From contig JAEYRX010000106.1 in assembly GCA_023435225.1 (NCBI GenBank), forward strand, positions 1 to 53,187: a DNA stretch of 53,187 nucleotides, read 5' to 3'. The stretch comes from Bacillota bacterium. GTDB lineage: Bacteria; Bacillota; UBA4882; UBA8346. Made by a program: the position numbers and the translations under genes. Each line of letters begins with the position of its first letter. Position 1 is the stretch's first letter. The notes under the pieces are model-generated. The model did not search any database. It was not told the DNA's origin and saw only the letters and a program-made list of their open reading frames with translations. This document shows, piece after piece, positions 1-9,200 of the stretch.

Positions 1-79
1 TATGTTGATAGACTAAAGTATTTACATCACTACATATAATTACGCTCATATAGATTAAGGGTTAAAACGTAAAAGCCTA

Positions 80-184
80 ATTACAGCTGTAATAAGTTGA
101 ATTAAATTCATTAATTCTCTATTACGGTCGGCTTTAGGGACGAAGGTGTTTAAATATTTGTTCGGGAAATTTAATTCAACTTAT
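80..184. repeat. Nested palindromic repeat, family 1, copy A
   Basis: The left arm ATAAGTTGAATTAAAT (about 92-107) is complementary to the right arm ATTTAATTCAACTTAT (169-184). A 14-base palindrome, ATTACAGCTGTAAT, sits just before the left arm and recurs at 12032-12045 between copies D and E. The interior has the loop sequence GGCTTTAG (130-137) with a degenerate inner stem. It lies directly upstream of the first gene. Confidence 0.8.
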
Positions 185-226
185 GTAGTAATACCTTATA
201 AAATTTTTAATTGAGGAGATTTGAGT

Positions 227-673
227 ATGAGAGAAAAAATATTTGGTTTTTTTGCCAATATCGATGATGCTAAATCGGCAATCGGGAGTATAAAAAAAGA
301 GAACTTTAACCAAGCTGAATTAACTGTTATTTTTGCAGAAGACAACCAAAATAAGAAAGCAAACAATTCAGCTAATTATGAATTTGCCACCGAAAGTTTT
401 TTACAATCTTCACCAGATAGATCTATTATTAATTGGCCTGGAATTAAGAAGCAAAAAATAGCCGGAGTTGGAGAAATTCAGATAGGTTTGAATAAGACGA
501 TTGATTCTTTTGATAATACTCAAATAAGTATTGGTATGAATGGAGAAGACCTAAGTATTGTTCAACAGGGACTAAAAGAAAATAAAGTAATTACTATTAT
601 TGAAGCTGAACCTAATATTTTATCGCGAGCTAAAGCAGTTCTTGAAAGACATGGAGCTGAAATAATCACGTGA
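227..673 (+). CDS. Small hypothetical protein, general-stress 17M-like
   Basis: This is a 148-residue soluble protein with no signal peptide or membrane segment. The N-terminus (about 1-35) resembles the start of YflT/17M-type stress proteins, in which a short segment predicts a beta-alpha-beta fold. The C-terminus ends in a helix with a valine/isoleucine-rich strand before it. That resemblance is a family impression, not a firm assignment. I chose ATG at 227 over TTG at 221 because GAGGAG at 213-218 is 8 bases from the ATG but only 2 from the TTG. It stands alone between a palindromic repeat and the radical-SAM gene. The function is unknown. Confidence 0.65.
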   Translation: MREKIFGFFANIDDAKSAIGSIKKENFNQAELTVIFAEDNQNKKANNSANYEFATESFLQSSPDRSIINWPGIKKQKIAGVGEIQIGLNKTIDSFDNTQISIGMNGEDLSIVQQGLKENKVITIIEAEPNILSRAKAVLERHGAEIIT

Positions 674-838
674 TTAAGGGAAGCTTTTTTAGTTTTTTAA
701 ACCAAAATTTTACGATTTAAGTCATAAGCAGGAGTTAGTTAATAAAAAGCGAATAATTTACCAAATTCTTTAGGTAAATATCTAAATTAAATTATTAAAA
801 ACTGCAGTTCTGGGAGAATCAAAAATATCGGAGGAAAG

Positions 839-2170
839 ATGGCAAATTATTCAGGTGCAAAAATATCAGGCGTAACTCCCGGAACTATTGGTTCCGAGTT
901 AGAACTGGAACCAGGGGATATTTTACTTCGTTTAAATAATTGTAAATTGCTTGACTTTATTGATTATCTGATGTTAAGCTCGGAAGAGCGGATACTATTG
1001 GAAATTTTAAAAAAATCAGGCGAAATTATTGAATTTGAATTGGAGAAAGATCCTGAAGAACCTTTGGGGTTGGTTTTTGAAGAACTGATCTTTGATAAAC
1101 TGCAGGTCTGTAATAATAGTTGTCTCTTTTGTTTTGTTCATCAATTGCCCAAAGGTCAAAGACAGTCTTTGTATATACGGGATGATGATTACCGGCTCTC
1201 TTTTTTACAGGGAAGTTATATCACTTTGACCAATCTGACTAAAGCTGATTGGGAACGGATCGAAAAATTACACCTAAGCCCGTTATATATTTCCGTTCAT
1301 GCCACAGACTCTCAGGTACGACAGAGACTGCTTGGTTCAAGAAAAGCCGGTAACATACTCGAACAAATAAAGCGATTGGTGGATGCCGGGATCACTGTTC
1401 ATACACAAGCTGTAATTTGTCCGAATATAAATGACGGTTTGGTTTTAGAACGTACTATCTCTGATTTGGCTAATTTTTGGCCTAATGTGGCGAGTTTGGC
1501 AATTGTTCCGGTAGGATTGACTAACCACCGTCAAAGTTTATATAATTTAAGAGTCTTTCACCCGGAAGAAGCTAAATCGGTTTTGGAATTAGTAAACAGG
1601 TTTCAAGGCAAGTATCTTAATGATTTTGGAACCAGGTTTGTTTTTGCAGCCGATGAATGGCATATTCTTGCTGGGAAGGAAATCCCTCCAGATGAAGAAT
1701 ATGAGGGTTATCCGCAGTTGGATAATGGAGTCGGATTAATACGTTGGTTCTTAACCGAGTTTATTGAGAACTTTACCATTTATTTACCAAAATTACAAAA
1801 GAAAAAGCTAAACTTGGTTTTGGTGACGGGTCAAGCTACCGCCGGGGTTTGGCCAACGATTCAAAAAAAGTTCTCTGAAAACTGTCCTAATATAAAACTT
1901 GATATTTTATTTGTTAAAAACAGTTTTTTTGGACCTTTGGTAACAGTGACCGGATTGTTGGCCGGGAACGATATTAATGCGGCAATAACGGGTCATAACA
2001 CAGTTTCTGATAGTGTTTATTTAATACCTAAGATAACCTTAAAACAAGATGAAAATCTGTTTTTGGATGGGTTATCTTTGAAAGAGTTAAAATCAGCCTG
2101 TCAACCCCGGGTAGAAGTTGTCCCAACCAGAGCCAAGGACTGGTTGGAATGGATAACTGAACAGGAGTAA
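839..2170 (+). CDS. DUF512 / radical-SAM-like protein with N-terminal PDZ
   Basis: This 443-residue protein has an N-terminal PDZ-like segment (about 5-65) and a Cys motif CX3CX2C at residues 91, 95 and 98, typical of a radical-SAM [4Fe-4S] site. The C-terminal half matches the DUF512 family, with a conserved VTGLLAGND-type stretch near residue 378. The family is widespread in clostridia and usually sits next to der, as here; its reaction is not known. The start ATG is preceded by GGAGG at 830-834. It is probably cytosolic and needs SAM and an iron-sulphur cluster. The length is normal for the family. Confidence 0.88.
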   Translation: MANYSGAKISGVTPGTIGSELELEPGDILLRLNNCKLLDFIDYLMLSSEERILLEILKKSGEIIEFELEKDPEEPLGLVFEELIFDKLQVCNNSCLFCFVHQLPKGQRQSLYIRDDDYRLSFLQGSYITLTNLTKADWERIEKLHLSPLYISVHATDSQVRQRLLGSRKAGNILEQIKRLVDAGITVHTQAVICPNINDGLVLERTISDLANFWPNVASLAIVPVGLTNHRQSLYNLRVFHPEEAKSVLELVNRFQGKYLNDFGTRFVFAADEWHILAGKEIPPDEEYEGYPQLDNGVGLIRWFLTEFIENFTIYLPKLQKKKLNLVLVTGQATAGVWPTIQKKFSENCPNIKLDILFVKNSFFGPLVTVTGLLAGNDINAAITGHNTVSDSVYLIPKITLKQDENLFLDGLSLKELKSACQPRVEVVPTRAKDWLEWITEQE

Positions 2171-2181
2171 ACGTTTTAAGA

Positions 2182-2280
2182 TTAGGAGTCAGTAGTGAGA
2201 GGAAAGTTTTGATGGTCTGGCCTTAATAATTTCAAATTATTACGGAAATTATCCTGACTCCTGGCTCCTGAGTTCTGAAT
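2182..2280. repeat. GGAGTCAGGAG-type inverted repeat, family 3, copy 1
   Basis: The left side contains AGGAGTCAGTAGTGAG, and the right side contains CTGACTCCTGGCTCCTGAG followed by TTCTGAAT. The two sides are partly complementary and could form a hairpin. The same words recur at 23505-23620, 29455-29576 and 36198-36308. It fills the gap between the DUF512 gene and der. Confidence 0.7.
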
Positions 2281-2323
2281 ATTAAATATTCTTCAGTATT
2301 AAGTAAAAAAGGATGTGTTCTAA

Positions 2324-3625
2324 TTGTCTCGTCCGGTAATTGCCATCGTTGGGCGGCCTAACGTGGGAAAGTCAACTCTTTTTAATAGAATTGTCAGACA
2401 ACGGTTGGCAATTGTTGAGGATACTCCCGGAGTAACCAGGGATCGTCTTTATGCCAACGGAGAATGGTTGGATCGGAATTTTTTATTAATCGACACCGGC
2501 GGAATAACCGATGCCCGGGACTCGATTCAAACTCAAATCAGAAATCAAGTGGAAATTGCTTTGGAAGAAGCGGATGCTGTCGTCATGGTGGTCGATGGGC
2601 GTGAATCATTGACTACTTCCGACCATCAAGTGGCGGCTATGCTTCGGAAAACTCAGAAACCGGTTGTTTTAACCATAAACAAAGTAGATAATTATACGGA
2701 AATTATTGATCCGGAAATTTATAGTCTGGGACTGGGAGAACCGATTTTAATCTCGGCTGAACATGGTAAGAATATCGGCGATTTACTTGATGCTGTTTTT
2801 AGCCATATTCCAGCCGAAGAAACTGAATCAGACGAAGATAGTATCAGAATTACTTTCGTAGGAAGGCCAAATGTCGGTAAATCTTCACTAGTCAATGCGC
2901 TCTTGGGTGAAGAACGGGTAATAGTCAGCGATCAACCAGGAACCACCAGGGATGCCATTGATACGCCGTTAATAGTTAATGATCAACGATATTTACTGGT
3001 TGATACAGCCGGAATCAGGCGAAAAGCGAAAGTGGAAGAAGCAGTAGAATATTATAGTGTACTAAGGGCTTTAAAAGCGGTGGAACGTTCCGATGTGGTT
3101 ATATTAGTACTAGACGCGCTAACGGAGATTGCCGATCAGGACTTAAAAATCGCTGGAATTATTAGGGATGCCGGCAAGGCTTGCCTTATTTTAGTAAATA
3201 AATGGGATGCAGTAGAAAAAGATTCTTATACTACAGAACAATATACCCAAAGGATATATAGGCAATTGGATTTTCTGGATTATGCCCCGGTTCTTTTTGT
3301 ATCGGCTAAATCAGGTCAACGGTTAACTAAGATTATACCAATGGTAAATCAAGTTATGGAAAGTTATACATTCAGGATTCCAACCAACCGCTTGAACCGG
3401 ATAATCTCCGAAGCTATCGTTTTACATAACCCACCTACTAACAAAGGGCGGATTTTTAAAATATACTTTACCAATCAAGTCGGGGTAAAACCGCCTACTT
3501 TTCTGTTTACCGTCAATGATCGTGAGGGGTTTCACTTCTCCTATCAACGTTATTTAGAGAATAAAATTCGGGAATATTATAATTTTACCGGTACGCCACT
3601 TAAATTTGAAATACGTAATAAATAA
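2324..3625 (+). CDS. der: Ribosome biogenesis GTPase Der (EngA)
   Basis: Der is a double-GTPase needed for maturation of the large ribosomal subunit. Two G domains are visible: GRPNVGKS at residues 10-17 and again at about 180-187, with DTGG/DTAG G3 motifs and NKVD and NKWD G4 motifs. A KH-like domain occupies about 350-433. Its 433 residues are typical for the family. The start is TTG, with an AAGG site about 10 bases upstream. The stop codon TAA (3623-3625) falls inside the left arm of a palindromic repeat. Der upstream of gpsA, spoIVA and hup is a conserved order in spore formers. Confidence 0.97.
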   Translation: MSRPVIAIVGRPNVGKSTLFNRIVRQRLAIVEDTPGVTRDRLYANGEWLDRNFLLIDTGGITDARDSIQTQIRNQVEIALEEADAVVMVVDGRESLTTSDHQVAAMLRKTQKPVVLTINKVDNYTEIIDPEIYSLGLGEPILISAEHGKNIGDLLDAVFSHIPAEETESDEDSIRITFVGRPNVGKSSLVNALLGEERVIVSDQPGTTRDAIDTPLIVNDQRYLLVDTAGIRRKAKVEEAVEYYSVLRALKAVERSDVVILVLDALTEIADQDLKIAGIIRDAGKACLILVNKWDAVEKDSYTTEQYTQRIYRQLDFLDYAPVLFVSAKSGQRLTKIIPMVNQVMESYTFRIPTNRLNRIISEAIVLHNPPTNKGRIFKIYFTNQVGVKPPTFLFTVNDREGFHFSYQRYLENKIREYYNFTGTPLKFEIRNK

Positions 3626-3803
3626 GTTGAATTAAATTTCTTTTATACATTCTATATATGATGAAAAAAGTTTTGGGTAAAACATCCACATCCTTAAAGC
3701 CGGTTGTGAATGGCAAATAGTTGAACTTTTTTCATCATATGAATCAAGGAATATATGTTGCCTTGAAAGTATGCATCCAAAAAACTTATTTCAACATATA
3801 TAT
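3622..3803. repeat. Nested palindromic repeat, family 1, copy B
   Basis: A family-1 left arm begins at 3622 and supplies the der stop codon. Inside it are perfect 17-base arms, ATATGATGAAAAAAGTT at 3656-3672 and its complement at 3724-3740. These enclose an inner stem, CACATCC (3687-3693) with GGTTGTG (3702-3708), which has one T-T mismatch. The 8-base loop TTAAAGCC (3694-3701) is the reverse complement of the GGCTTTAA loop in copy E. Confidence 0.8.
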
Positions 3804-3835
3804 ATAAATAATTTTCAACAGGAGTGACGCAGTAG

Positions 3836-4459
3836 ATGAACTGGATAACAATAGTAGTTTTAATAGGTAGTTATTTTATAGGTTCGATTGTGACCAGCGA
3901 TATCGTAACCTGGTTTAAAAAAGTAGACCTCCGTTCTCATGGCAGCGGAAATGTAGGTGCTACCAATGCTTTTCGGGTTATGGGCTCGTTTTATGGAGCG
4001 GTTGTATTAATCGGTGATATTTTAAAAGGTGTAATTACGGTATTACTTGGAAAGTGGATTGGTTCAATTGCAGGTTTTGATATAGCAATAGCGACCGGAA
4101 TGTTAGCAATTATCGGGCATAACTGGCCGGTTTTTTCCGGATTTAAAGGTGGAAAAGGAGTAGCTACAGCTTTGGGAGTAATAATTGCTTTAACACCTTG
4201 GAGTTTACCTTTAACACTATTAACTTGGGTAATAATTTTTATAATTTTTGGTTATGTATCATTGGCTTCAATTTTAGCTGCGGTTTCTTATACGGTTGCA
4301 GTGTATCTGTTTTATCCAGATGATCTTTATAAGTTTCTTTTTGCAATTTTAATTGCCGGTTTAGTAATATACCGGCATAAGGGAAATGTTCAGCGATTGC
4401 TCCAGGGGCAAGAACATCGAATTTTATACCAAAATAGAAGAGGAGCTAAAGATAAATGA
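3836..4459 (+). CDS. plsY: Acyl-phosphate:glycerol-3-phosphate acyltransferase PlsY
   Basis: This membrane enzyme transfers an acyl group from acyl-phosphate to glycerol-3-phosphate, the first step of phospholipid synthesis. Several hydrophobic helices are visible in 207 residues. The hallmark loops GSGNVGATNA (36-45) and the glycine-rich GGKGVAT motif (about 103-109) are intact. AGGAGTG lies before the ATG. Its stop overlaps the gpsA start by four bases (ATGA), so the two are translationally coupled; the gene order makes sense because GpsA supplies the substrate. Confidence 0.96.
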   Translation: MNWITIVVLIGSYFIGSIVTSDIVTWFKKVDLRSHGSGNVGATNAFRVMGSFYGAVVLIGDILKGVITVLLGKWIGSIAGFDIAIATGMLAIIGHNWPVFSGFKGGKGVATALGVIIALTPWSLPLTLLTWVIIFIIFGYVSLASILAAVSYTVAVYLFYPDDLYKFLFAILIAGLVIYRHKGNVQRLLQGQEHRILYQNRRGAKDK

Positions 4460-5484
4460 TTGGAGTTATTGGAGCTGGAGGTTGGGGAACCGCTTTAGCC
4501 AAAATGTGTGCCGATAAAGGGTATCAGGTTGAAATTTGGGCCCGTGAAACGGAAGTTGTAGCAGAAATAAATAATAACCATACCAACAATACTTTTTTAG
4601 CTGATGTGAGTCTTCCGAAAGATCTAAAAGCTAATAATAATTTGGAAGAAGTGGTTAACGGCAAAAAATATTTAATTACTGCCGTACCAAGTCAATGGTT
4701 GCGGTCGGTTGCCCGCCAAATAGCGCCGGTGATTGGAAAAGAAACAATTATCATTAATGTGGCAAAAGGCTTAGAAGTCAAAAGCTTAAAAATTTTAACC
4801 GACGTCTTGCAGGATGAAATCCCGGATAAAGATCCAAACACAATAGTTGCCTTATCCGGACCAAATCATGCAGAGGAAGTTGCCAGGGAAATTCCTTCGG
4901 CAACTGTAGTAGCGACTCCGGTATTAAAATATGCGGAAGAGATTCAAGATCTCTTAATATCACCGAATTTTCGAGTATATACCAATCCTGACCGGATTGG
5001 GGTTCAATTGGGCGGGGCATTAAAAAATGTTATTGCTTTGGCGGCCGGTATCTCTGATGGACTTGGATTTGGAGATAATTCTAAAGCTGCATTGGTGACT
5101 CGTGGATTGTCTGAAATTGCTCGTTTAGGTATGGCTCTAGGAGCCCAAACCCCTACTTTTGCCGGATTATCAGGAATGGGTGATTTATTTGTTACTGCCT
5201 CAAGTATGCATAGCCGGAATGCTTGGGCCGGACGTGAGCTTGGGAAAGGGAAAACCTTGGATGAGATTACCGCTTCCACTAAAATGGTGGTCGAGGGAGT
5301 AGCAACAGCTCAGGCCGCTTATCAATTGGCTAAACAATTAAATGTTGAAATGCCGATTACCTTTATAACTTATGGCATTTTATTTAATGGTATATCGCCA
5401 CGCGATGGAGTTAGTCAATTAATGGAAAGAATGCGTACTCATGAAATGGAAGAAGTAGTATCGGCCACTTATACTTGGTTGTAA
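4456..5484 (+). CDS. gpsA: Glycerol-3-phosphate dehydrogenase [NAD(P)+]
   Basis: It reduces dihydroxyacetone phosphate to glycerol-3-phosphate for lipid synthesis in the cytosol. The Rossmann nucleotide motif GAGGWGTA is at residues 6-13, and the catalytic lysine lies in the GGALKNVIA segment near residue 190. The C-terminal helical domain is complete; 342 residues is the usual length. The gene overlaps plsY by four bases, and a strong terminator follows about 84 bases after the stop. Confidence 0.97.
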   Translation: MIGVIGAGGWGTALAKMCADKGYQVEIWARETEVVAEINNNHTNNTFLADVSLPKDLKANNNLEEVVNGKKYLITAVPSQWLRSVARQIAPVIGKETIIINVAKGLEVKSLKILTDVLQDEIPDKDPNTIVALSGPNHAEEVAREIPSATVVATPVLKYAEEIQDLLISPNFRVYTNPDRIGVQLGGALKNVIALAAGISDGLGFGDNSKAALVTRGLSEIARLGMALGAQTPTFAGLSGMGDLFVTASSMHSRNAWAGRELGKGKTLDEITASTKMVVEGVATAQAAYQLAKQLNVEMPITFITYGILFNGISPRDGVSQLMERMRTHEMEEVVSATYTWL

Positions 5485-6019
5485 TTATGTGTATGATATA
5501 TGAGTAATAAAGCTGAAATAAGAAAATAGATTATTAAGATTAATTATATAAACAAATTCGGAAATCGGAATTCAGAAGTGACAAACCTTCTGAATTCTTT
5601 TTTTATTTTTTGCTTCTAAACTTGTTCTAAAAGGCATACAGATTAAACGGTCTTATATATAATTATCCTCCGATTAGTTAAGCGACATTAATCCTCTTGG
5701 ATTGTTGCTTCGCCTTGATATGTAATAGAACATAGAATGATTTCGATTTTTTTGAGTGGTTATTTAAGAATAAGGAGATAAGTTTTAAATTTGACTGCAC
5801 TATTAGTTATATTGGCATAATGCTTCCAATATATATATATTGTTGAGTAAGCCATTAGCTAAGGAAATTACTGAATTATATATTTCGCTTTGTTTTTCCG
5901 GGTGCATTAGGAAAAACATTTAGTAATATTAACTGCATTTAACGAAATGAAGGGGGGATGAACCAATTCCCGTACTTATAGCAATAAAAACCAATTTTGA
6001 ATGAAAAGGGGGGAGAAAG
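5485..6019. other. 535-base gene-free stretch before spoIVA
   Basis: It begins with the gpsA terminator (5568-5610). The remaining 400 bases are AT-rich, with no ORF that has a convincing ribosome site and no repeat matching the other families. It presumably holds the spoIVA promoter; a sigma-E type promoter is expected from the family, but I could not assign one with confidence. Confidence 0.6.
5568..5610 (+). terminator. Rho-independent terminator of plsY-gpsA
   Basis: Perfect 11-base stem GAATTCAGAAG (5568-5578) and CTTCTGAATTC (5587-5597), 8-base loop, followed by a T-run. Confidence 0.92.
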
Positions 6020-7495
6020 ATGGAGAGGTTTGATATCTTTCAGGATATCGCCGAACGTACCGAAGGAGATATTTATATTGGAGTTGTCGGCCCGGTACGT
6101 ACAGGGAAGTCGACATTTATCAAGAAGTTTATGGAACTTATGGTCATCCCGAATATAGTAAATGCCTATGATCGGGAAAGAGCGCAGGATGAGTTACCAC
6201 AGAGTGGAAACGGCCGTACCATAATGACTACGGAACCGAAATTTGTTCCCAGTGAAGCTGTGGAAGTAAAGATTGGAGAAATACAGTTTCGAGTCCGCCT
6301 GGTAGATTGTGTAGGATATGCAGTTAGCGGCGCCGTAGGTTATGAGGATGAAAATGGACCTCGAATGGTAATAACTCCGTGGTTGGAGAGTCCGGTAAGT
6401 TTTGTGGAAGCCTCGGAAATGGGGACTAAGAAGGTTATTAATGAACATTCAACGATTGGATTGGTCATTACCACCGATGGTAGTATTACTGAATTATCCA
6501 GAGAACAATATATCCCGGCTGAAGAAAGAGTAGTTAATGAACTAAAGATGCTTGGGAAACCATTTGCGGTAATTTTAAATTCCACTCATCCCGAGAGCGA
6601 AGAAACTAGGGAATTAGCCAGGGAATTGCAAGAAAAATATTTAGTTCCTGTTCTACCAATGAACTGTTTGTATTTGAATACACCGCAGATCGATTACATT
6701 ATGCAAGAACTCTTATATATGTTCCCAGTCCGCGAAATACGGATTGAGTTCCCGAAATGGGTTGAGGAATTAACGCCGGAACATTGGTTGCGTTCCAGGT
6801 TCGAGTCCTCTGTCTATGAGGCGATACCTAATATAAATCGTATCAGAGACATTGATTTTTTAGTATCGTCCTTAAGGGTAGTGGAAGATGTAAAAGAGGT
6901 TAAAATCCAAAAGATTGACTTGGGGGAAGGCGCTCTCTGCATTGAGATGGTGACCGACCGGATTTTATTCTACCGGATTTTGGAGGAGCTTTCCGGATTT
7001 GTAGTTACCGGTGATCATCATTTATTACGTATCATGCAAGAGTTAGCTTTTGCTAAAAAGGAATATGACAAAGTGGCTGAAGCTTTAACTCAAGTTAAAG
7101 AAACCGGATATGGAGTTGTCCAACCACTGCTTAGTGAATTAACTCTGGCTGAACCTGAATTAATTAAACATGGTCATCGGTTTGGAGTAAAACTTAAAGC
7201 CAGCGCTCCTTCAATTCATATGATTAGAGCGGATATCACTACGGAAGTTTCTCCAATAGTCGGAACAGAGAAACAAGGGGAAGAATTTGTCCATTACTTA
7301 ACCGGTGAGTTTGAAAAAGATCCCACCCGAATCTGGGAGACCGATTTCTTTGGTAAAACTATGTATGATCTAGTCAAAGAAGGTATTCAGTCAAAATTGA
7401 CCAGAATGCCGGAAGATGCTCAAGAAAAACTTCAAGAAACTCTGACGAAAATTATTAATGAAGGCAGTGGTGGTTTAATCTGCATAATTCTTTAA
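6020..7495 (+). CDS. spoIVA: Stage IV sporulation protein A (spore coat ATPase)
   Basis: SpoIVA is the ATP-hydrolysing coat-basement protein that polymerises on the forespore surface in the mother cell. The Walker-A-like motif GPVRTGKST is at residues 24-32. The middle domain and the hydrophobic C-terminus, ending in ICIIL, are both present; the C-terminus is needed for forespore localisation in Bacillus. The length of 491 residues matches the family almost exactly. GGGGGGAG precedes the ATG. Family knowledge predicts mother-cell sigma-E control. Its presence is the strongest sign that this organism makes endospores. Confidence 0.97.
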   Translation: MERFDIFQDIAERTEGDIYIGVVGPVRTGKSTFIKKFMELMVIPNIVNAYDRERAQDELPQSGNGRTIMTTEPKFVPSEAVEVKIGEIQFRVRLVDCVGYAVSGAVGYEDENGPRMVITPWLESPVSFVEASEMGTKKVINEHSTIGLVITTDGSITELSREQYIPAEERVVNELKMLGKPFAVILNSTHPESEETRELARELQEKYLVPVLPMNCLYLNTPQIDYIMQELLYMFPVREIRIEFPKWVEELTPEHWLRSRFESSVYEAIPNINRIRDIDFLVSSLRVVEDVKEVKIQKIDLGEGALCIEMVTDRILFYRILEELSGFVVTGDHHLLRIMQELAFAKKEYDKVAEALTQVKETGYGVVQPLLSELTLAEPELIKHGHRFGVKLKASAPSIHMIRADITTEVSPIVGTEKQGEEFVHYLTGEFEKDPTRIWETDFFGKTMYDLVKEGIQSKLTRMPEDAQEKLQETLTKIINEGSGGLICIIL

Positions 7496-7510
7496 AGTTA
7501 ATATTCTGAA

Positions 7511-7588
7511 ATAAGTTGAATTAAATTCCTATAATATATATCACGTTCTACAAGCCGAACGTGATTATACACCATTTCTTCATCCTAT
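7511..7588. repeat. Nested palindromic repeat, family 1, copy C
   Basis: The left arm is ATAAGTTGAATTAAAT (7511-7526). The inner stem ATCACGTTC (7540-7548) pairs perfectly with GAACGTGAT (7557-7565) around the 8-base loop TACAAGCC. The right arm at 7574-7588 matches the copy E arm type rather than its own left arm, so this copy looks chimeric. Confidence 0.8.
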
Positions 7589-7590
7589 AT

Positions 7591-7617
7591 AAATGGTCAA
7601 GTAGACCATTTTTTTTT
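7591..7617 (+). terminator. Terminator downstream of spoIVA
   Basis: Stem AAATGGTC (7591-7598) and GACCATTT (7604-7611), 5-base loop AAGTA, then a T-run. It abuts repeat copy C. Confidence 0.88.
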
Positions 7618-7937
7618 GTCTTTTTGCTGTTTTCGGTTGAAAAAGCACTTAGCTTTTTTTGATTTTAGTCGAATTAAATAAGCGGATAATTTTCCCGTAG
7701 TTAATTAAGTTAATTGGTTTTAAAAAGATTTTTTAAAAAAATCGGACCAAAAATCACTTCTAGCAGTAATAACTCCCCAAACGCAGTAGTCAACTGAAAA
7801 AAAGTACATTTTTTTAGTTTGAAAAGCAGGAGATAAGGGAAGAATCTAGAATAAATTGTATTAGCATTCATTACCAAGATTATCCCATATAGCAATTTAA
7901 AAAATTCCCAGTTTTTTCGGAAGGAGGTGAACTGTTA
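7618..7937. other. Leader region before the HU gene
   Basis: About 320 AT-rich bases. A weak hairpin AAAAAGC-ACTTA-GCTTTTT is near 7640. No ORF with a convincing ribosome site and no strong promoter match were found. A promoter for the HU gene must lie here or upstream. Confidence 0.5.
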
Positions 7938-8216
7938 ATGACCAAAACCGAACTCATCGATAAAATTGCCGAGAAGAGTGGCTTAACCAAGAAAGATTCT
8001 GGTAAGGCAATTGATGCGGTTATCGGCGCTATGACTCAAGCCCTTTCCAAAGGTGAAAAGGTTCAATTAGTAGGCTTCGGTAGTTTTGAAGTCCGTAAGA
8101 GAGAGGCCCGTAAAGGCCGCAATCCTCAAACCGGCGCTGAAATTAAAATCGCAGCAAGAAAAGTTCCCGTATTTAAAGCTGGTAAAGCTTTAAAGGATGC
8201 TGTTGCCAAGAAGTAA
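7938..8216 (+). CDS. hup: HU family DNA-binding protein
   Basis: This is a 92-residue nucleoid protein that binds and bends DNA without sequence specificity. The whole family pattern is present: N-terminal helices, GFGSFEVRKR beta segment and the RKGRNPQTG arm (about 60-68) that inserts into the minor groove. Lys-rich C-terminus. A near-perfect ribosome site AAGGAGGTGA precedes the ATG, as expected for a very abundant protein. A terminator follows directly. Its position after spoIVA is the same as hbs in Bacillus. Confidence 0.97.
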   Translation: MTKTELIDKIAEKSGLTKKDSGKAIDAVIGAMTQALSKGEKVQLVGFGSFEVRKREARKGRNPQTGAEIKIAARKVPVFKAGKALKDAVAKK

Positions 8217-8234
8217 TCAAATCGGTTTAAAAGG

Positions 8235-8263
8235 GGCTGTCCTTATGGACAGCCTTTTATTTT
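8235..8263 (+). terminator. Terminator of the HU gene
   Basis: Perfect stem GGCTGTCC (8235-8242) and GGACAGCC (8247-8254) with a TTAT loop, then TTTTATTTT. Confidence 0.93.
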
Positions 8264-8410
8264 GAAATACATTACTGTAAACTAGCAACTGTCAACTTTA
8301 AACTAAAAAAGATTGTCAACTATAAACAAGCGACTATAAATTGTCCGCTAAATAATCAGTTCTTGCCCTCTCTGACTGCGAATACATTTATTTTAAAGGG
8401 GGGCGGAACA

Positions 8411-9163
8411 ATGAAAATCTTTTATGCCAAAAAATCTATATTAGCTTTACTAGTAATAATTATTATTTATGGGTTAGGGTATTTTACCGGTAGATTGGCA
8501 TCATGGGACCTTCCGACCATAGGTTTTTTGGCAAAACAAATGCCGATCTTTTCGGTCAAGAAATCTCAAGCTGAAGTTTGCTTAACATTCGATATTAGTT
8601 GGGGAGAAAAGACCTTACCGTTGGTCTTAAAGATTTTACAGGATTATCAAGTACCGGCAACTTTTTTTGTCTCCGGGCCCTGGGCAGTAAGACATCTCAA
8701 TGAAGCTAAAGCTATATCCGATGCCGGACATGAGATCGCCAGCCATGGGGATCGTCATATCAATCTAAGCAAATATCCAAAAGAAGTTGTTGAGCAAAAC
8801 ATTTCAAAATCATATCAGGATCTACTCTCGGTGACCGGACGGGTGGCCCCGTTTTTCAGGCCTCCAAATGGTGATTATGATGATATTGTGATCGATACCG
8901 CCAGGGAATTAGGTTTTGAGACGGTTATCTGGGCGGTTGATTCACTGGACTGGAAAAATCCCGGTCCGGATTATATGGTTGAGCGGGTCTTAAAACGTAC
9001 TTTTCCCGGGGCGATAATTCTCTGTCATGCGAGTGATTCCAGTAAAGAAATTCATTTGGCGCTACCGGGAATTATTAAAGGTCTTCGGGCAAAGGGGTTC
9101 AAATTGGTAACTCTTTCACAATTAGTAGCTAATGGAACTGTCCAGCGGAACGATCCAAGATAA
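8411..9163 (+). CDS. Polysaccharide deacetylase, PdaB-like
   Basis: This is a NodB-fold deacetylase of 250 residues with an N-terminal signal-anchor (about 10-28). It has the SHGDRH metal-binding motif (HX3H) and the RPPNGDYDD motif. The first NodB motif reads TFDISWG instead of the usual TFDDGP; as I recall, this form is seen in the sporulation protein PdaB. It therefore probably acts outside the membrane on peptidoglycan or cortex glycan in sporulation. I chose ATG 8411 over the upstream in-frame TTG at 8363 because AAAGGGGGG lies a few bases before it. The PdaB assignment is moderately sure; the deacetylase fold is very sure. Confidence 0.87.
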   Translation: MKIFYAKKSILALLVIIIIYGLGYFTGRLASWDLPTIGFLAKQMPIFSVKKSQAEVCLTFDISWGEKTLPLVLKILQDYQVPATFFVSGPWAVRHLNEAKAISDAGHEIASHGDRHINLSKYPKEVVEQNISKSYQDLLSVTGRVAPFFRPPNGDYDDIVIDTARELGFETVIWAVDSLDWKNPGPDYMVERVLKRTFPGAIILCHASDSSKEIHLALPGIIKGLRAKGFKLVTLSQLVANGTVQRNDPR

Positions 9164-9164
9164 A

Positions 9165-9200
9165 TTAATCAATTGATAATGGACAATTGAGAATTGACAA
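9165..9200. repeat. AATTGAGAATTG word repeat, family 4, copy 1
   Basis: It contains CAATTGATAATGGACAATTGAGAATTGACAA-type words. The same self-complementary words appear at 17189, 20477, 21269, 24127 and 30521. It always lies between genes. Confidence 0.65.

Noticed and set aside
5797..5845. TTATATT and CAATATAT as a sigma-E promoter for spoIVA
   Set aside because: The minus-10 does not fit the CATACA-type consensus well and the stretch is AT-rich enough to give this by chance.
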